From Cyanodermella asteris (taxonomy: Eukaryota; Ascomycota; Lecanoromycetes; Ostropales; Stictidaceae), in NCBI GenBank assembly GCA_900618795.1, contig UYJD01000014.1, positions 632,930 through 696,929 on the forward strand: 64,000 nucleotides of DNA, read 5' to 3'. The notes under the pieces were generated by a model. The model had not been told where the DNA came from and did not search any database. It saw nothing but the letters and a program-made list of their open reading frames with translations. The position numbers and the translations under genes are program-made. Positions 32,876 through 44,145 of the stretch are shown in pieces (position 1 is the first letter of the stretch; each line of letters begins with the position of its first letter).

Positions 32876-34836
32876 TCAAACTATACCTTTGCGTTTGAGT
32901 AGGCAGAATTTGCCCCATTTCCTCCTAAATTGCTCGGGAACAAATGCGTTATCCGGGGCCCAGATCAGACGCGCGAGCACATGCGTGTTGGCAGCATCCA
33001 AGAAATCGCTACACTGCACCTGCTCCCATTCCGGGCTCAAAGCATAGTTCGGTTCCAGCTTCGATCCCTCGTTGCCCGGCATGTACGAATCGACGAGATA
33101 CTGGCAGCCACGAATGTCCATCTGCAAAACATGTTAGTACTCACGTGATTACCAAGCTAAGCATTGCGAAGGCGCTTACCAGTTTGCTGGGATCGAACTC
33201 GTTGCGATCGTTCATGCCGCTCGGCGTCATCCAAGTGCCCGGAAACAGACCAAATCCGCTGGAAGCTTCACTGAACTCTCCTGGAAGGAGGCCGTTGAAC
33301 TCGCTGCGAATGAACTTTGCATGCGAGTCGTTGGGCAAGAAGAAGGAGGACGGAAACCGATACCATTCCTTGCCGAGACAGACTGTCTCGCCGGGAGACA
33401 TGATTCCTGGTTGCTGTATCTTGCTATACACCGTCATTGGCGCTCGGTAAGACGTTATCATAGATATCGTGCGGAATATACTCAGATTCACAGCTGTAAG
33501 GACCGACGTGGCCACCACTAATAGCTTCACTTGCGCTGGGACCTTGCCGATAAGCGTCTTAGGATCTGCGTTGCCGAGGAAGCTCAGTAGCATGTGTAGA
33601 CTGACCGCAGCATTGAGGGCAAGGAAGGGGTAAGCAGGGTACATGAAGCGTTCTTCCTTGTGGGCCTGAGCTGAAAAGATGCCGAGCCAGAGGTAGAATG
33701 GCATGACATGAAACATGCTTCGCATCAAGGTCAGCTTCGAGTGCTCACGGGAGCCTAGTAACCATCTCAGCACAAGCAACGGTGCTGCGAGGAGTGCCAA
33801 AGGTAGCCAGACATTGAAGTTGAGGAGGAGGTTCTTGAGGTAATAATCGGCTGGCTCGGTCCCGAAAATGTCAGGACCTCGACCTTCGCCGCCGAAGACG
33901 TTGTAGAGCACAATGTTGGCAGGCACAACAACAGTTTTATGGTAGAAGAACGCATTAATAGCCATCTGAAGTGTCTAAGAAGTGTGAGTAAACAGCGACT
34001 TTACCTATGGTTGATGTACTTACTAGAATGACCAGAGACCTCACGCTGCCATCGACCCATTTCCGTATCAAGTCCAAAATATCCTCTGCAATGTATGCAA
34101 CGACGACCTCTTCGACTAGGAATGGGAGGACCAGGGCTGCCGCAAAGGGCCATCCTAGCACGGCGCCAGCGCCAAACCACATGATACCAGCGTTAGAGCC
34201 GTTGAGCATTGCACCCCTTCCACCAATACCCATGGTCCAGTCCATGAATGAGCTGGCACCAAGCATGCCCATACTCATAGCAAAGCTCGAAGGCAGGAAT
34301 GCAGCGCTTGCGTGGTAGAACCCGGTGCTGGTGGCCATGATTATACCGGCGAATATGGCGGGTCTGGGATTCAGTGTCCGGCTAATGGCTGTGACGAACC
34401 TCGCCTGGCAAAGGGCACAAAGCCAGCCCAGGCACATGCGTAGGCCGTAGAACTCGGCGATCTTTCCGCCATGGCCTATCTCATGCACAGACGCAGGTAT
34501 GATGGTCAAGGGCCGTATGATAAAGCTGCTCACTTTTGCAGCCACGGCATGAAGACCAATGTACATCCAGTCGCGGATGGCGTAATCGGGGCTGTACTCC
34601 CATGTTTGTCGGCCGTAACCATGGAGAAGGTAGTGTGTCGGCTCCCAGTAATTGAACGTCTCATCACAATCCTGGATAGGGGCGCATAATGCTGCAATTG
34701 TGTTCACGGCGGCGAAGACGGCGAAGGCGGTACCGTATGAAAAGGCAAATTTGTTGGCTGGCGACACTTTCCGCCGCGATGTCGTTGTTTGCGCCGGTGT
34801 CTGCGTCTGCTGAAAAGCAACGCGTTTTGGAGGCAT
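32876..34836 (-). CDS. ALG9: ALG9 alpha-1,2-mannosyltransferase (three exons)
   Basis: ER-membrane GT22 mannosyltransferase that adds alpha-1,2-mannose to the dolichol-linked N-glycan precursor from dolichol-P-mannose. Exons: 34836-34024, 33965-33180 and 33121-32876; both introns are 58 nt (34023-33966 and 33179-33122), all phase 0, giving 614 aa. The lumenal acidic loop typical of the family is CAPIQDCDETFNYWEP, followed by THYLLHGYGRQTWEYSP. Exon 2 carries NIVLYNVFGGEGRGPDIFG, a strong ALG9 signature, and HKEERFMYPAYPFLALNAA. Exon 3 encodes the C-terminal soluble part (DIRGCQYLVDSY, KWGKFCLLKRKG). Multiple hydrophobic helices run through exons 1 and 2. Everything looks intact. Confidence 0.9.
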
Positions 34837-35418
34837 TTCAGCTTGTTAAATCAAGCTATAATGATAGCAATGGAAGTTCGATACCCCGTAAATGAGGCCG
34901 AGAATGCGAAGTCGAATCAGTCGATGATCGTCATGCAGCGCACGGACCAATTTGTCAGCACTTGATCGACTTTCCAACTTGAGGCTGACGATTTCCTGCT
35001 CACTACTACTCTGGCAGGGATGCTGGAGCAACATTTCGTTCGGCCGTAAGCAAGCTTCGCCAGGCTCAAAAGAGTCACCTTTGCCAGATCAGTCCTGATT
35101 GCTCGCCATCTCATCCTTCTCGAGTTACGGATCGAAGACCACGATGGTCGTTGCAGATTTCTCCCAACAATGGACCAGCATTGGAATCTCCTTTGTTGCG
35201 GCATCTGCTGTGGCGCCCATTTCCTTCGGACGTACGTCTTGCGCAGCCTCTTGATGTCAGCAGGGGTATGATGTACTACGAAACTGGCTTGTTGATGTAC
35301 TTCTCTGGAGGTGATACATGAGGCCTCGCGTTCGCAAATCTCCTTTCCCGTTTTCATTCTTTAGCAGACCTTCACTCCAGCACTATTTTCTTACAAAGCG
35401 TAAACTTGAGCCTTGATA
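34837..35418. promoter_or_regulatory. Divergent region between ALG9 and the beta-lactamase-like gene
   Basis: 582 bp between divergent starts. A minus-strand ORF of 146 codons (34917-35357) is basic, shows no domain and is treated as chance. No clear TATA box. Confidence 0.4.
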
Positions 35419-37098
35419 ATGTTTCTTTCCCGGCGAGACGTGGCTTGCTCCCTGCTTGCATTGGCTGTCGGTCAAACCGCGAATGCGTTTGCCGTCTGCC
35501 CTCTTCTAGGACCCAATTTCCCGCCTGCAAAGTCGATTGTCAGCTCGGATATCATCAAAAATGCAACAGCAGAGCTCAGTAAGACGTTTGATGAGGCTAT
35601 GAAATCCGGTGATTTGTTGGACAACCCAATAAGTCCTAACACCACATCCTTCAGCGTTGCCCTTTTCACCATACCCCAGCATGAAAACAGCTCCTCCATC
35701 CAGGATCCCTTCTTCTATGAATACCAGTACATGGCCCCATCATCCAGCAACCAGACGGGCACAAGCCAGGCGATCAACTCAGAAAGCATCTATCGCGTTG
35801 GAGATCTCACCCAGGTCTTTAATGTGTGGACTCTTCTCATCAACAAAGGCGAGCAGTATCTGAGTCGCCCAATCACCGACTTTGTACCCGAACTCGCGCA
35901 GGCAGCTGTGAAATGCTCGGCTTCTCGTAATCCCATCAATTGTGTTGATTGGTGCGAAGTGACTCTTCGAGACCTCGGCTCGCATCTCTCCGGTATTGGT
36001 CGAGACTATGGATTCGGAGATTTTGCCGGACAGCAATTGGCCATCGCCAGGGACAATAAAACAGCAGGTCCAACATGCGGCTCTACATCGCCCTGCAGTC
36101 GAGCCCAGTTCTTCGATGGTTTTACTGGACGTGCACCTGTCTATGCACCTGGCACCACACCTATATTCTCAGATGCCGCATTTCAGATACTTGGCTACGC
36201 ACTCGAGAACATCACCGGCAAAAGCTTTACCGACGCCTTTCAAGACAGCATCATCTCACTCCTGGGACTGAAAAGCACTGGTTTCACTAAGCCCTCCGAC
36301 AACACCAAATCGGTCCTTCCAAACAGTGCGTCTTGGGAATTAGACTTGGGCGATGCAGCCTCCAGCAGAGGCCTCTACACAAACCTGCGCGATCTGGCCA
36401 CCGCCGGCCAAGCCATGCTTTCCTCGCAGCTCATCACACCGGCTCAAACGCGCCGCTGGCTCAAACCCGTGGTCCTGACATCAAACCTTGTCAACACCAA
36501 CGGCATGCCATGGGAGATTTACTCCGCCGCCGTCGAAGGCAACGCGCCCATCATCGACTCGTATACCTATCTCGGCTCTCTCGGTGCATACTCATCCTAC
36601 CTTGGCCTCGTACCGAACTACAACGTTGGCTTCGCTATACTCGCCGCCGATAGCACAGGCTCAGCACCGGACCTGAACGCTCACGCCGACGCCATCGCGA
36701 ACCTCGTGCCTAGCTTGGACAAGCTGGCTGCGACAGAAGCCCTCACGAATCATGCTGGCACCTATGCCGATACGCGCGGTACGAAGCTGAGTATCGAGAC
36801 CAAGTACAACAGCTCAGGCTTGCACGTAGTCAGCTTCACCGGCGCCAACGGCACAGACATCATGGCCGCGATTGCCAAGTTGAGCGGCTTTGGAGGCAGC
36901 GCCGACGCCTTGAGTTTTCGGCTGTTCCCCACCAATCTGGCGACGAAAGATTTAATGGCATTCCGTGCCGTATATCAAAACTACGGAGAGCATGAAGATG
37001 CTGGGACGCCGACTTGCGTTACGTGGATGGACGTGGATAAACTGGTGTACGAGGGCAAGTCCTTGGACTTGTTCGTTTTCAGATACGAGGACGGATAA
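35419..37098 (+). CDS. Secreted beta-lactamase-fold protein with altered active site
   Basis: A 559-aa single-exon protein with a signal peptide (MFLSRRDVACSLLALAVGQ), starting at ATG 35419. The order of blocks is that of fungal secreted beta-lactamase-family (class C/serine hydrolase fold) proteins: a helix block YRVGDLTQVFNVWTLLINKG, RDLGSHLSGIGRDY, YAPGTTPIFSDAAFQILGYA, and LGSLGAYSSYLGLVPNYNVG. The expected catalytic motifs are changed. The SxxK position reads DLTQ, the YxN position reads FSD, and the KTG-type position reads YLG. That suggests a non-catalytic or re-purposed member. The fold call is firm; loss of activity is inferred from motif alignment by eye. Several NxT/S sites fit secretion. 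Confidence 0.75.
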   Translation: MFLSRRDVACSLLALAVGQTANAFAVCPLLGPNFPPAKSIVSSDIIKNATAELSKTFDEAMKSGDLLDNPISPNTTSFSVALFTIPQHENSSSIQDPFFYEYQYMAPSSSNQTGTSQAINSESIYRVGDLTQVFNVWTLLINKGEQYLSRPITDFVPELAQAAVKCSASRNPINCVDWCEVTLRDLGSHLSGIGRDYGFGDFAGQQLAIARDNKTAGPTCGSTSPCSRAQFFDGFTGRAPVYAPGTTPIFSDAAFQILGYALENITGKSFTDAFQDSIISLLGLKSTGFTKPSDNTKSVLPNSASWELDLGDAASSRGLYTNLRDLATAGQAMLSSQLITPAQTRRWLKPVVLTSNLVNTNGMPWEIYSAAVEGNAPIIDSYTYLGSLGAYSSYLGLVPNYNVGFAILAADSTGSAPDLNAHADAIANLVPSLDKLAATEALTNHAGTYADTRGTKLSIETKYNSSGLHVVSFTGANGTDIMAAIAKLSGFGGSADALSFRLFPTNLATKDLMAFRAVYQNYGEHEDAGTPTCVTWMDVDKLVYEGKSLDLFVFRYEDG

Positions 37099-37731
37099 GC
37101 TGTCGGCTTGGAGGTACCAGGGTTCGATTTGAATATGACAAGGAAAGGCTCGTGAGCATGTACTGCAAGGACTTTTTGTTCTCCTATTGACACCCGTGTC
37201 AGTCCCATACTCGCCAAATACAATCCTTCGCCGATCATTGCAGTATTGGAACGAATGAGCATACAGGACATTGGTTGGCGTGCCGTCCTTTTCGCTTGCA
37301 TGATCGTGTACGCATTGGAACGTGTAGCTCGGAGCAATGATCTAGTGCGACCACTTGGGTTATCGGAATAGCCATGGCCGACATTCCCCAACAATTGCTG
37401 TTTGAGTACCGTATCCCGCCAACTCTGAGGCGATGCTACATGATTCGACACGGTCGACGGGTCCTGCAGCGCGGGCAAACTCAGCCACCATCCCGCGTCC
37501 CCGGTGAAGGAGTCTCCGGTCTACATACAACACCAACACGAACAGCAGTCAGCCGACCTAGTGGGGAGGGTTACGTCTCTGTACAGTACCCGTGCATTCC
37601 CGATTCGAGTGAGTGCACGATCTCGACCTAGCTATATATGTACCAGCAGAAAAACTCCAATTCGCTTCCAATGCAGCTTCACTCGCGCAACAGAACTCTC
37701 TTCTCGAAGCCGAAACTCGTACATTCACGCC
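37099..37731. other. Intergenic with TATA box for the small secreted protein
   Basis: 633 bp. No gene seen. TATATAT at 37633-37639 lies about 95 bp before the next ATG and is a likely TATA box. Confidence 0.45.
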
Positions 37732-38256
37732 ATGAAGCCCTCCGGCGTCCTCGTCAGCCTCGTCAGCCTCTTCGCGATGGCGAACGCCCATCTGATCCCC
37801 CGTCAAGGCTCGCTAGAATTCCTCGTCACCAATTTCACAATCAGCACCAGCACCGCCGATCCCAACACTTACTACAGCTTCCAAACCACCCAGTTACCGG
37901 GGGATCCTGCGACCTGCGACGCCATTGTGCCCGCAGGCCCGAATAATAGAACAATCTGTGACGACGGCAGCCCTGTCACGGCCGTCGCAGACCCGGTCCG
38001 TTGCGCTGATGAGAGCTGGCAGTGGAAGGTTTCCTTGGCTGAGATACCGGGTCCTATTGTGCCACCGAAGCTTGCGTTTCAGTTTGAGTTGAAGCATATT
38101 GAGGACAGAGGAGAGGTTTTCACGGCTTGTAGGCTGATTCCGGTGACGGAGTTTGCATGTGAGGTGGAAGAGGGGGAGGAGGGCGTTGTCGTGAAATACA
38201 CTGGGGCTGCGCAATTTGACATGCAGGCTGCGGAGCATGAGTGCTACCAGAAGTGA
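37732..38256 (+). CDS. Small secreted cysteine-containing protein
   Basis: A 174-aa single-exon protein with a clear signal peptide (MKPSGVLVSLVSLFAMANA) followed by HLIPRQG, where the R-Q step resembles a processing site. The mature part has six Cys residues (in ATCDA, TICDD, VRCAD, TACRL, FACEV, HECYQ), enough for three disulfides, plus NFT and NRT glycosylation sites. It begins with a beta-like LEFLVTNFTIS. I recognise the general look of fungal small secreted proteins but not a named family. Size, cysteines and secretion make it an effector-like candidate; a function cannot be stated. Confidence 0.65.
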   Translation: MKPSGVLVSLVSLFAMANAHLIPRQGSLEFLVTNFTISTSTADPNTYYSFQTTQLPGDPATCDAIVPAGPNNRTICDDGSPVTAVADPVRCADESWQWKVSLAEIPGPIVPPKLAFQFELKHIEDRGEVFTACRLIPVTEFACEVEEGEEGVVVKYTGAAQFDMQAAEHECYQK

Positions 38257-38481
38257 TCAGTGTCTGTCGGGCTTGAGCGCCAGGGATCTACCGGTCTGAA
38301 GGGGCGTGACTATTGGACTGATGGCCGGGATTTAATGAGGCAAAAGTGCATGATGGCATGTTGACGTCGTAATATTCATTCAAAGTGAACGGAATCTGAA
38401 GCGTAGGTGTAAGCTCAAACAGCTATGCCTCAAGTACCGTGCTCGCTGGTGCCGCCCAGGATGATCTCCAGCGCCACGTCG

Positions 38482-39881
38482 CTAGCTGAATCGCGTGATG
38501 TATCTGAAGTTGATCGTAAACGCCGGATCCGTAACCGCGATTTCGTCACCCTCATTCACCAGCTCCTTCATCTTCTTGGACAGATTCGGCCTCGTCTTCT
38601 CCTCCAAGCTCACCGGGCTCTGGAAGTACAGACTGCGCGTCTCCGTCTTGAGCGTCGGTTTCTTGAGTTGCGCCTCGGGTCGCTCCGCAAAGCTCGCAAT
38701 GAACTCCTCCAGCGTACTCTCCGGATCGACAGTAATGTCTCGAGCTTGGTCATTACAAACCGGGCAATCGGGCTTGCGCTCATGTGTAAATGTGTATGTG
38801 TAGATACTGTCGTCGCCAGTGTACATCATGTAATTGTCCAGGTACGGATTGCAAGCCGTTACAATTTTCAGAGCTTCGCTTGTACAGCTTGCTGCGGTGA
38901 TGGCGTTTGTGCTCGCAATTGCCGGGATGATGTTCTTCACAACGCCCTGGGTCATGCTGTAGGTGACGCCGGAGATGTTGAATTCTTGAGCGCGGGTAAG
39001 GGCTTTCTGGTACAGCCAGCTAATATGCTCGGGGTCGTCGTTGTCCAGAGGTTCGCCTTTACGCTCTTCCTCCCATGCGATGATGTGGGCCCATTCGATG
39101 CAGTGCTGTGGCTGACGAGGGATTGTGGCGAGGGTGCATAGTGGAACAGCTGCGCGAGGGGCATGCATGTCAAGCTGACATTCTATGCACGATGTTAAGG
39201 TCGGGAGGATGACACGAGCCTGGCCTTTGAAACCTGAAGATAGTCAGCTCCTGGCTTACAGAGCATGTGTGCTGGTTGCGTACCTTCGGTGCCACCATCG
39301 ATCAAAGGCTTGAGTGACTGCGGATCGTTCTCATCGACCATATCACAAAGCGTAGAATTAATCCACCGTCTCGCTTCGATGCTGTCCAGACCGCAGATCA
39401 CCAGCTGGAATTGCATGTAGTAGTCTTCATCCTTGTCTTGTATCTTGCCATTGAATGGTGTGATCGTGACGCCCTTGACGCGTTTCATCACAAACTCAGC
39501 GGCGACTTCGGCTTTTGACTTGCCGACATCCTTCTCACGGAATAGAAATTGTCGGTTCAAGTTGGAGACATCGATAGTATCCATGTCGATGACATGAATG
39601 TCTTTGAACCCCGAAAGAGCCAGGTTCTTGAGAAGCTCACATCCGAGGCCACCCGCTCCACTGCACGAAGTCAGCGTTCATCGAGAGAATTTACTTGATC
39701 GGTTGTACTGACATCACTCTGGACACGTTAGCTTGGAATAATTTTGATGCTAACCGCTTGGTACTGACAGAATCTTGGCTGATTCGAGCCGTGCTCGAGT
39801 CTCCTCGCCTGGTTCGAAATCTTCTCCGGCAAAAGGCCCACTGCGTAACAGGACACGGTCTAGATAAGCTGTTCGCGCCAT
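38482..39881 (-). CDS. UBA3: NEDD8-activating E1 catalytic subunit Uba3, with a 6-nt microexon
   Basis: Adenylates NEDD8/Rub1 and forms a thioester with it for cullin neddylation. Five-part model: exon 1 39881-39769, microexon 39718-39713, exon 3 39660-39284, exon 4 39233-38482. That is four coding exons with introns of 50, 52 and 50 nt, and 415 aa. An upstream in-frame ATG at 39974 would add 31 residues. Only by including the 6-nt exon AGTGAT does the nucleotide-binding loop become [17 protein letters not shown]. Other landmarks are the DxNxxR-type block [19 protein letters not shown], the zinc pairs CIEC and CPVC, the catalytic Cys in [13 protein letters not shown], and the C-terminal E2-binding ubiquitin-fold domain ([17 protein letters not shown]). 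Confidence 0.88.
39713..39718 (-). other. UBA3: 6-nt microexon of UBA3
   Basis: AGTGAT on the minus strand, between an AG acceptor (39720-39719) and a GTCAGT donor (39712-39707). The upstream intron (39768-39719) also begins GTCAGTAC. Both introns carry a branch site shortly before the acceptor (CTAAC and CTGAC). Splicing CT + AGTGAT + T yields codons for L-V-I, restoring the standard LVIGAGG loop; skipping it gives L directly fused to GAGG in frame. Confidence 0.75.
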
Positions 39882-39974
39882 GGTGATCGACGAAGAGCGA
39901 CGTGGAGAGGGGGTGATTGGCAATTTTGTGCATGAGCTGGGTCCTAGACATGGGTAGCTGGCACCGGAGGCCAT

Positions 39975-40290
39975 GACGGAGTTACTATGTTCCGATGGAG
40001 GCAGAAGAACGATTACCCGATTGGGAATTCACCTTCACGAGCCAGGTGAATCCAAGTACGAAAGACGCTCACGAGGAACATGAAGACGGACCGACGGCCT
40101 CTACACGGCGGTTTCATCAAATGATGAATACAGGAGGAGCACGTAATTTTCATGTGAAGTTTTGTCATCGATAAACTGCTCAAGAACTTCAAGGGTATTG
40201 TAATCAACTCAAGCTCAGCTCCGCCAGCAATCAATATTCAAATGCAGCTTTTATCGTCACTCATCTCGTCTCTTCACAAACTGTCTCTTT
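39975..40290. other. Intergenic between BTA1 3' end and UBA3 5' end
   Basis: 316 bp (less if UBA3 starts at 39974). UBA3 promoter and BTA1 3' UTR expected; no ORF of note. Confidence 0.4.
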
Positions 40291-42791
40291 CTATAAGCTT
40301 GTCGCGTTTTTGACGCCCTCCATGACCTTGTCCTCAGGCGCGATGGCCTTGGTCTTCGTCAATAGCCAAGTACTGGCGTACATGTTGACTCTGTCGACAC
40401 ACTCGCCGGGTAACCTGTATTGCACCCTCTTGGCGCTGAATCCACCCAACTCCCACACCGCAATATACCACGGTTTCCGGCCTGCGGACCTCAGTAAGAC
40501 ACGACCACCCATCTTGAGGGCCCGATTGAAGCTGCAGATTTGAACTGCGGCATCCGTATTGCCAGGATCAAACCAGTCCATGCTGTCCATGATTACGGCA
40601 ATGGTCAGGCTGCCTGGTGCGAGCCGGCTGGTGACGTCGTTGAGAGAGTCAGTATGAATGCGAAGGGGCGCAAAAGCGCCAGGGCGGGCGAGGCGCTGGT
40701 GGGCGCGCTGTGTGAGGTAAGTAGGGTGGCAACGGGCAGTGTAGTGGCCCTGGAGGCAGAGGAGATAGTAGTGGTTGTCCTCACTAAGGAGAGTGTCGCG
40801 AGCAACAGGCTCAAGGGTATCGCTGATGTACGTCCAGATAGCTTCGCCTTCGTGACGTAGACGATTGAACTTGACGACGCGGCCGTCTTCGTCTTGCTCG
40901 TAGTCGTTGGTGATGAGCTTGGCCTGGTTTGGTGGGACGCCTGCGGCCTTCCAGAGGAACTGGCCACCTACCAATGCCCAGTGAAGGACTTTCGAAAGGA
41001 GCACGGCGCGCAACTTCGGCCATAGCTCTCGCTGCTCGTTCAAAGTCTTGACATTGCAAAGTTGGGTGCAGAGCTTGGTCAGACCGAAAAGCTGGAATAG
41101 CTGGCGTACAAGCTTAATTGCGTATCCAGACCCTCCATACGAGTACAGACCCGCCGTAGACGTCAAGTAGTGGGTGTTGTTGATCCAGTACTGGAAAGCA
41201 TGAGAGCTCATGTAGGGCGACATCTTTTCCAAAAGGAGCTTCTTGATGTCCTCATGCTTTCCCTCGCCAAAGATCTTCCAAAAGTCCTCATATGGGAGAG
41301 ACTGGTAGGCAGCCACCTTGAGCTCTAGGAGATGGTTCTGGTTGGGGTTGAGATCAACTGCGTGGATTCGTCGAGGGCTAGCTCCGACAAGGTAGTCCAG
41401 GAGGTTGTCTCCGGCCGAAGTGATGCATAGAATGGAGTCGTCATGATCGATCTTTAGGATGCGGTGGTCAATGCGCGAGTCCTCCCAGGTGAAGGCGTAG
41501 ATGAACTCGTTCTTGAACTGGGTATGTTGCTTGAGCGTCTCGTCGTAGTAAACACGGTGGATGGAGTTCTGGTAGAATGTGGAAGGCAGGGGAAGCTTCG
41601 AGTTAAGGTTCACGACCGCAACCTGGAACTCTTTTGCCGTGGCCTCCAGAGGCTCAAACTCCGTCTCATCAATCGAAGTTCTGCGGGGCAGGAGGTAGGG
41701 GGAGGTCTGAGTGGAGAGTGCCGACGAGCTTTTGATGGTTGTGGCAGAAATGAGGCGACCGATGAAGATATAGTAGGGGATGCAGACACCAAGTTTGGAT
41801 CCGAGGATGTAGTTTCGCTCGTCAAGCGACTTCAGTGTGCCGAATCGATACTCGAGGTAATCCTAAGTCGTGTCAGCATGTGCTTCGAATGCGCCGTTCT
41901 CGAACTTACCCTGCGAGCCCCCTCAAGGCCAACACGGTCCAAATCAAACCATGCGCGCCAGAAGGTTCTTCCCAGCCAGTTTACGTGTCTCGAAAGGCAA
42001 CCTCCGATGTAGTTGCGGCCAGTTGTTTCGACCCTGCTCTGCACGTAGAAATCAACAACGCTGATGATACCCTGCGAGTCCAGAAGTGCGGCGGCGGCGT
42101 CAATAAAGACGTGGAAGTTAGGCAGCATGCTCAGACTGTAGGACATTGTGATCAGGTTCGCCCTCTTCTTCTCACCCAAGTTGAACAGTCGAGCGTCCTG
42201 GCACAAAACGTGAACGTTCTTCCAGCCGAGTCGCGCAAATCGTTTGCGGGCCACTTCGCAGAGAGACGGAGAGTAGTCAACGAGGTAGACGGCGGAAAAG
42301 AACTCCTCAACTTTCAGGTAGTGGTCCATCGTCTCGATGTTCCAACCCGTGCCACCGCCGATGTCCACCCAAATGGGCTTCTCGAGGCCTTGATCGCCCT
42401 GCGGGAATTGGTACTTCATCTGCGCTGCGGTGAGCGCAAGCATCTCCTCGCGTCCACGAAGGAGGCGACTACGCGTAACATCGTAGACGTCAGCCTGGAC
42501 TCGTTAGCAGGCATCTCCAGAAACTCGAGCGGTATAGCGTACTTGCGCTTTGTAGAAGCTTTCCAGAGCACCTTGCTGACCTCCATTACCGTCGCCAGTG
42601 TGCGGCTTGAGGAAACTCGCGTAGAAGAACCTGCCATAGCTATATGCGGTCACCTTGAGCTTCGAAGGAAGGGGATAGCTTGAGAAGTAGAAGATGAAGA
42701 CAGCGAGGAAAGGAAGGAGGACCAGCAGAACCGCAAGAGCGATCTGGTACTGCTGAAGGCCGCTAAACGGCCACAGGAATGCTGGTATCAT
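40291..42791 (-). CDS. BTA1: Betaine lipid (DGTS) synthase Bta1 (three exons)
   Basis: Bifunctional enzyme making diacylglyceryl-trimethylhomoserine, the phosphate-free lipid many fungi use when phosphate is scarce. Exons: 42791-42543, 42494-41910 and 41862-40291; introns 48 nt (42542-42495) and 47 nt (41909-41863), phase 0, 801 aa. An N-terminal hydrophobic anchor (YQIALAVLLVLLPFLAVFIF) is followed by a BtaB-like N-methyltransferase domain with the SAM site WVDIGGGTGWNIETM. The C-terminal half is the BtaA-like (DUF3419) aminocarboxypropyl transferase with ILCITSAGDNLLDYLVGASP and HAVDLNPNQNHLLELK. This BtaB-then-BtaA order is the fungal arrangement as I recall it, reversed relative to the algal protein. 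All motifs are intact. Confidence 0.92.
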
Positions 42792-44145
42792 AGTGGTAGC
42801 CAAATTCACGGATTCACAAGCGAGAAAGGTCGTGACAAAGGAGAGTCCGAAAACATGAAGGGCATTGTGTCTTATGGAGCTGCTCTGTCCAGGATCGTGG
42901 CGGCAGTCAACCGACACCCCTCGAGACACCCCACCACGGTAGTCGGCGAGGTCGGCTAAAAGCGCGCGTGCTCTGCGTTCTGTTGAGGCTGCGGAGAGAA
43001 GGGATGCACGTCGAGGTAGAAGAAGCAATTGGCGAATGGCATGACAGGGTTGAAAACATGTGTTGCAAGGGTGGTCGGTTCAGGGACTTGCAGTTTCATG
43101 GCGCCAGCAACGGACCTGCAGCCAGTGTGGGGAGCAGGGACTACAGCTATTAAAGATTCCTGTTCCTCCCGCGGAGCCTATCAAGTAGTGGATGAGCAAC
43201 ATGTGGTGGTGGAATTGGAGAAGCTTGACACGATGGTGCCGCTGAGGCTCAAATCAAAGAGGTGAGGGAGCTGCAGCTTTCAGACGAATGAGCGCTCGAG
43301 AGCACTCCACGAGCCAACATTATGTCAGCGCTTCCCGAGCTGTCACGAAGCGCTACTACTTTGGCATCTCGCATCCCACGCCGAACTATTCTCTGCTTCT
43401 CTCCACAGAGCCGGCACCCCGCCGGCGAGCTAAGATTCTGCGCTACTGCACTCTCGTGTCGCTATATTGCCATCATCGCTTGTCTTGTCACATGACGATC
43501 CAGGAGACAGACAGCTGGCTCCCGAATCCTGAGGCTGCATGCCCGTCTGCTCACCATCTTTCTCCCCTTGGCCCATCTCGTCCAGACTGCCATGTCCATC
43601 ACATGAGCGCAACATGCCACCTGCAAATGCATGTGACTCTGTGGATTCTCCCGGCTCAGCTGAGATTAGGGCACGCTATCTTCGCTGATCAGCCACGAAC
43701 AATAGGCCGACCGATGCGATGCACAAGACCCTCTCCCAGTTGTGTCCTTGCCACGTCTTTCGGGCTAATCTGACGACCATTTCCATGTCTATGTAGGCTT
43801 AATGCCGCTGACCATGGCTCTTCTGAACGTGAACCTCGTCACCAGAAGACGCTTAAGTGCCTCTTGCTGGTAGTTGCGAACCCTCAACCGCTAGCTTCAA
43901 GGACCCCGTCGCTTGCTTACAAGTGACGTCGTAAGGAGGGCAGGCGACAAGCATGGCCACGATACTGTGTACCCTCTGCTATTCCAAAGATGCTGGTGAC
44001 GGCTAATCTATGTACTTGTAGCATTGACTTGCTAGCTATTTATGAGTGACATGATCAACATATGCAGTAATCTGGACAGTCGTGTCTGGCAGAGTATGGA
44101 AGCAACGGCTTACTTTGTTTAGCTCTGGCTTGCGTGTCGCTTGCT
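42792..44145. other. Intergenic, BTA1 promoter side
   Basis: About 1.35 kb. A plus-strand ORF of 161 codons (43288-43773) is Ser/His/Cys-rich without any recognised feature and starts in a region that should be BTA1 upstream DNA. The minus frame upstream of the BTA1 ATG is open to 43028 but reads as non-conserved leader. Confidence 0.4.

Noticed and set aside
34917-35357. 146-codon minus-strand ORF between ALG9 and the beta-lactamase-like gene
   Set aside because: Basic, featureless product in a divergent promoter region.
37111-37135. GGTTCGAT word resembling a tRNA B-box
   Set aside because: No T-arm stem, A-box or acceptor stem can be built around it.
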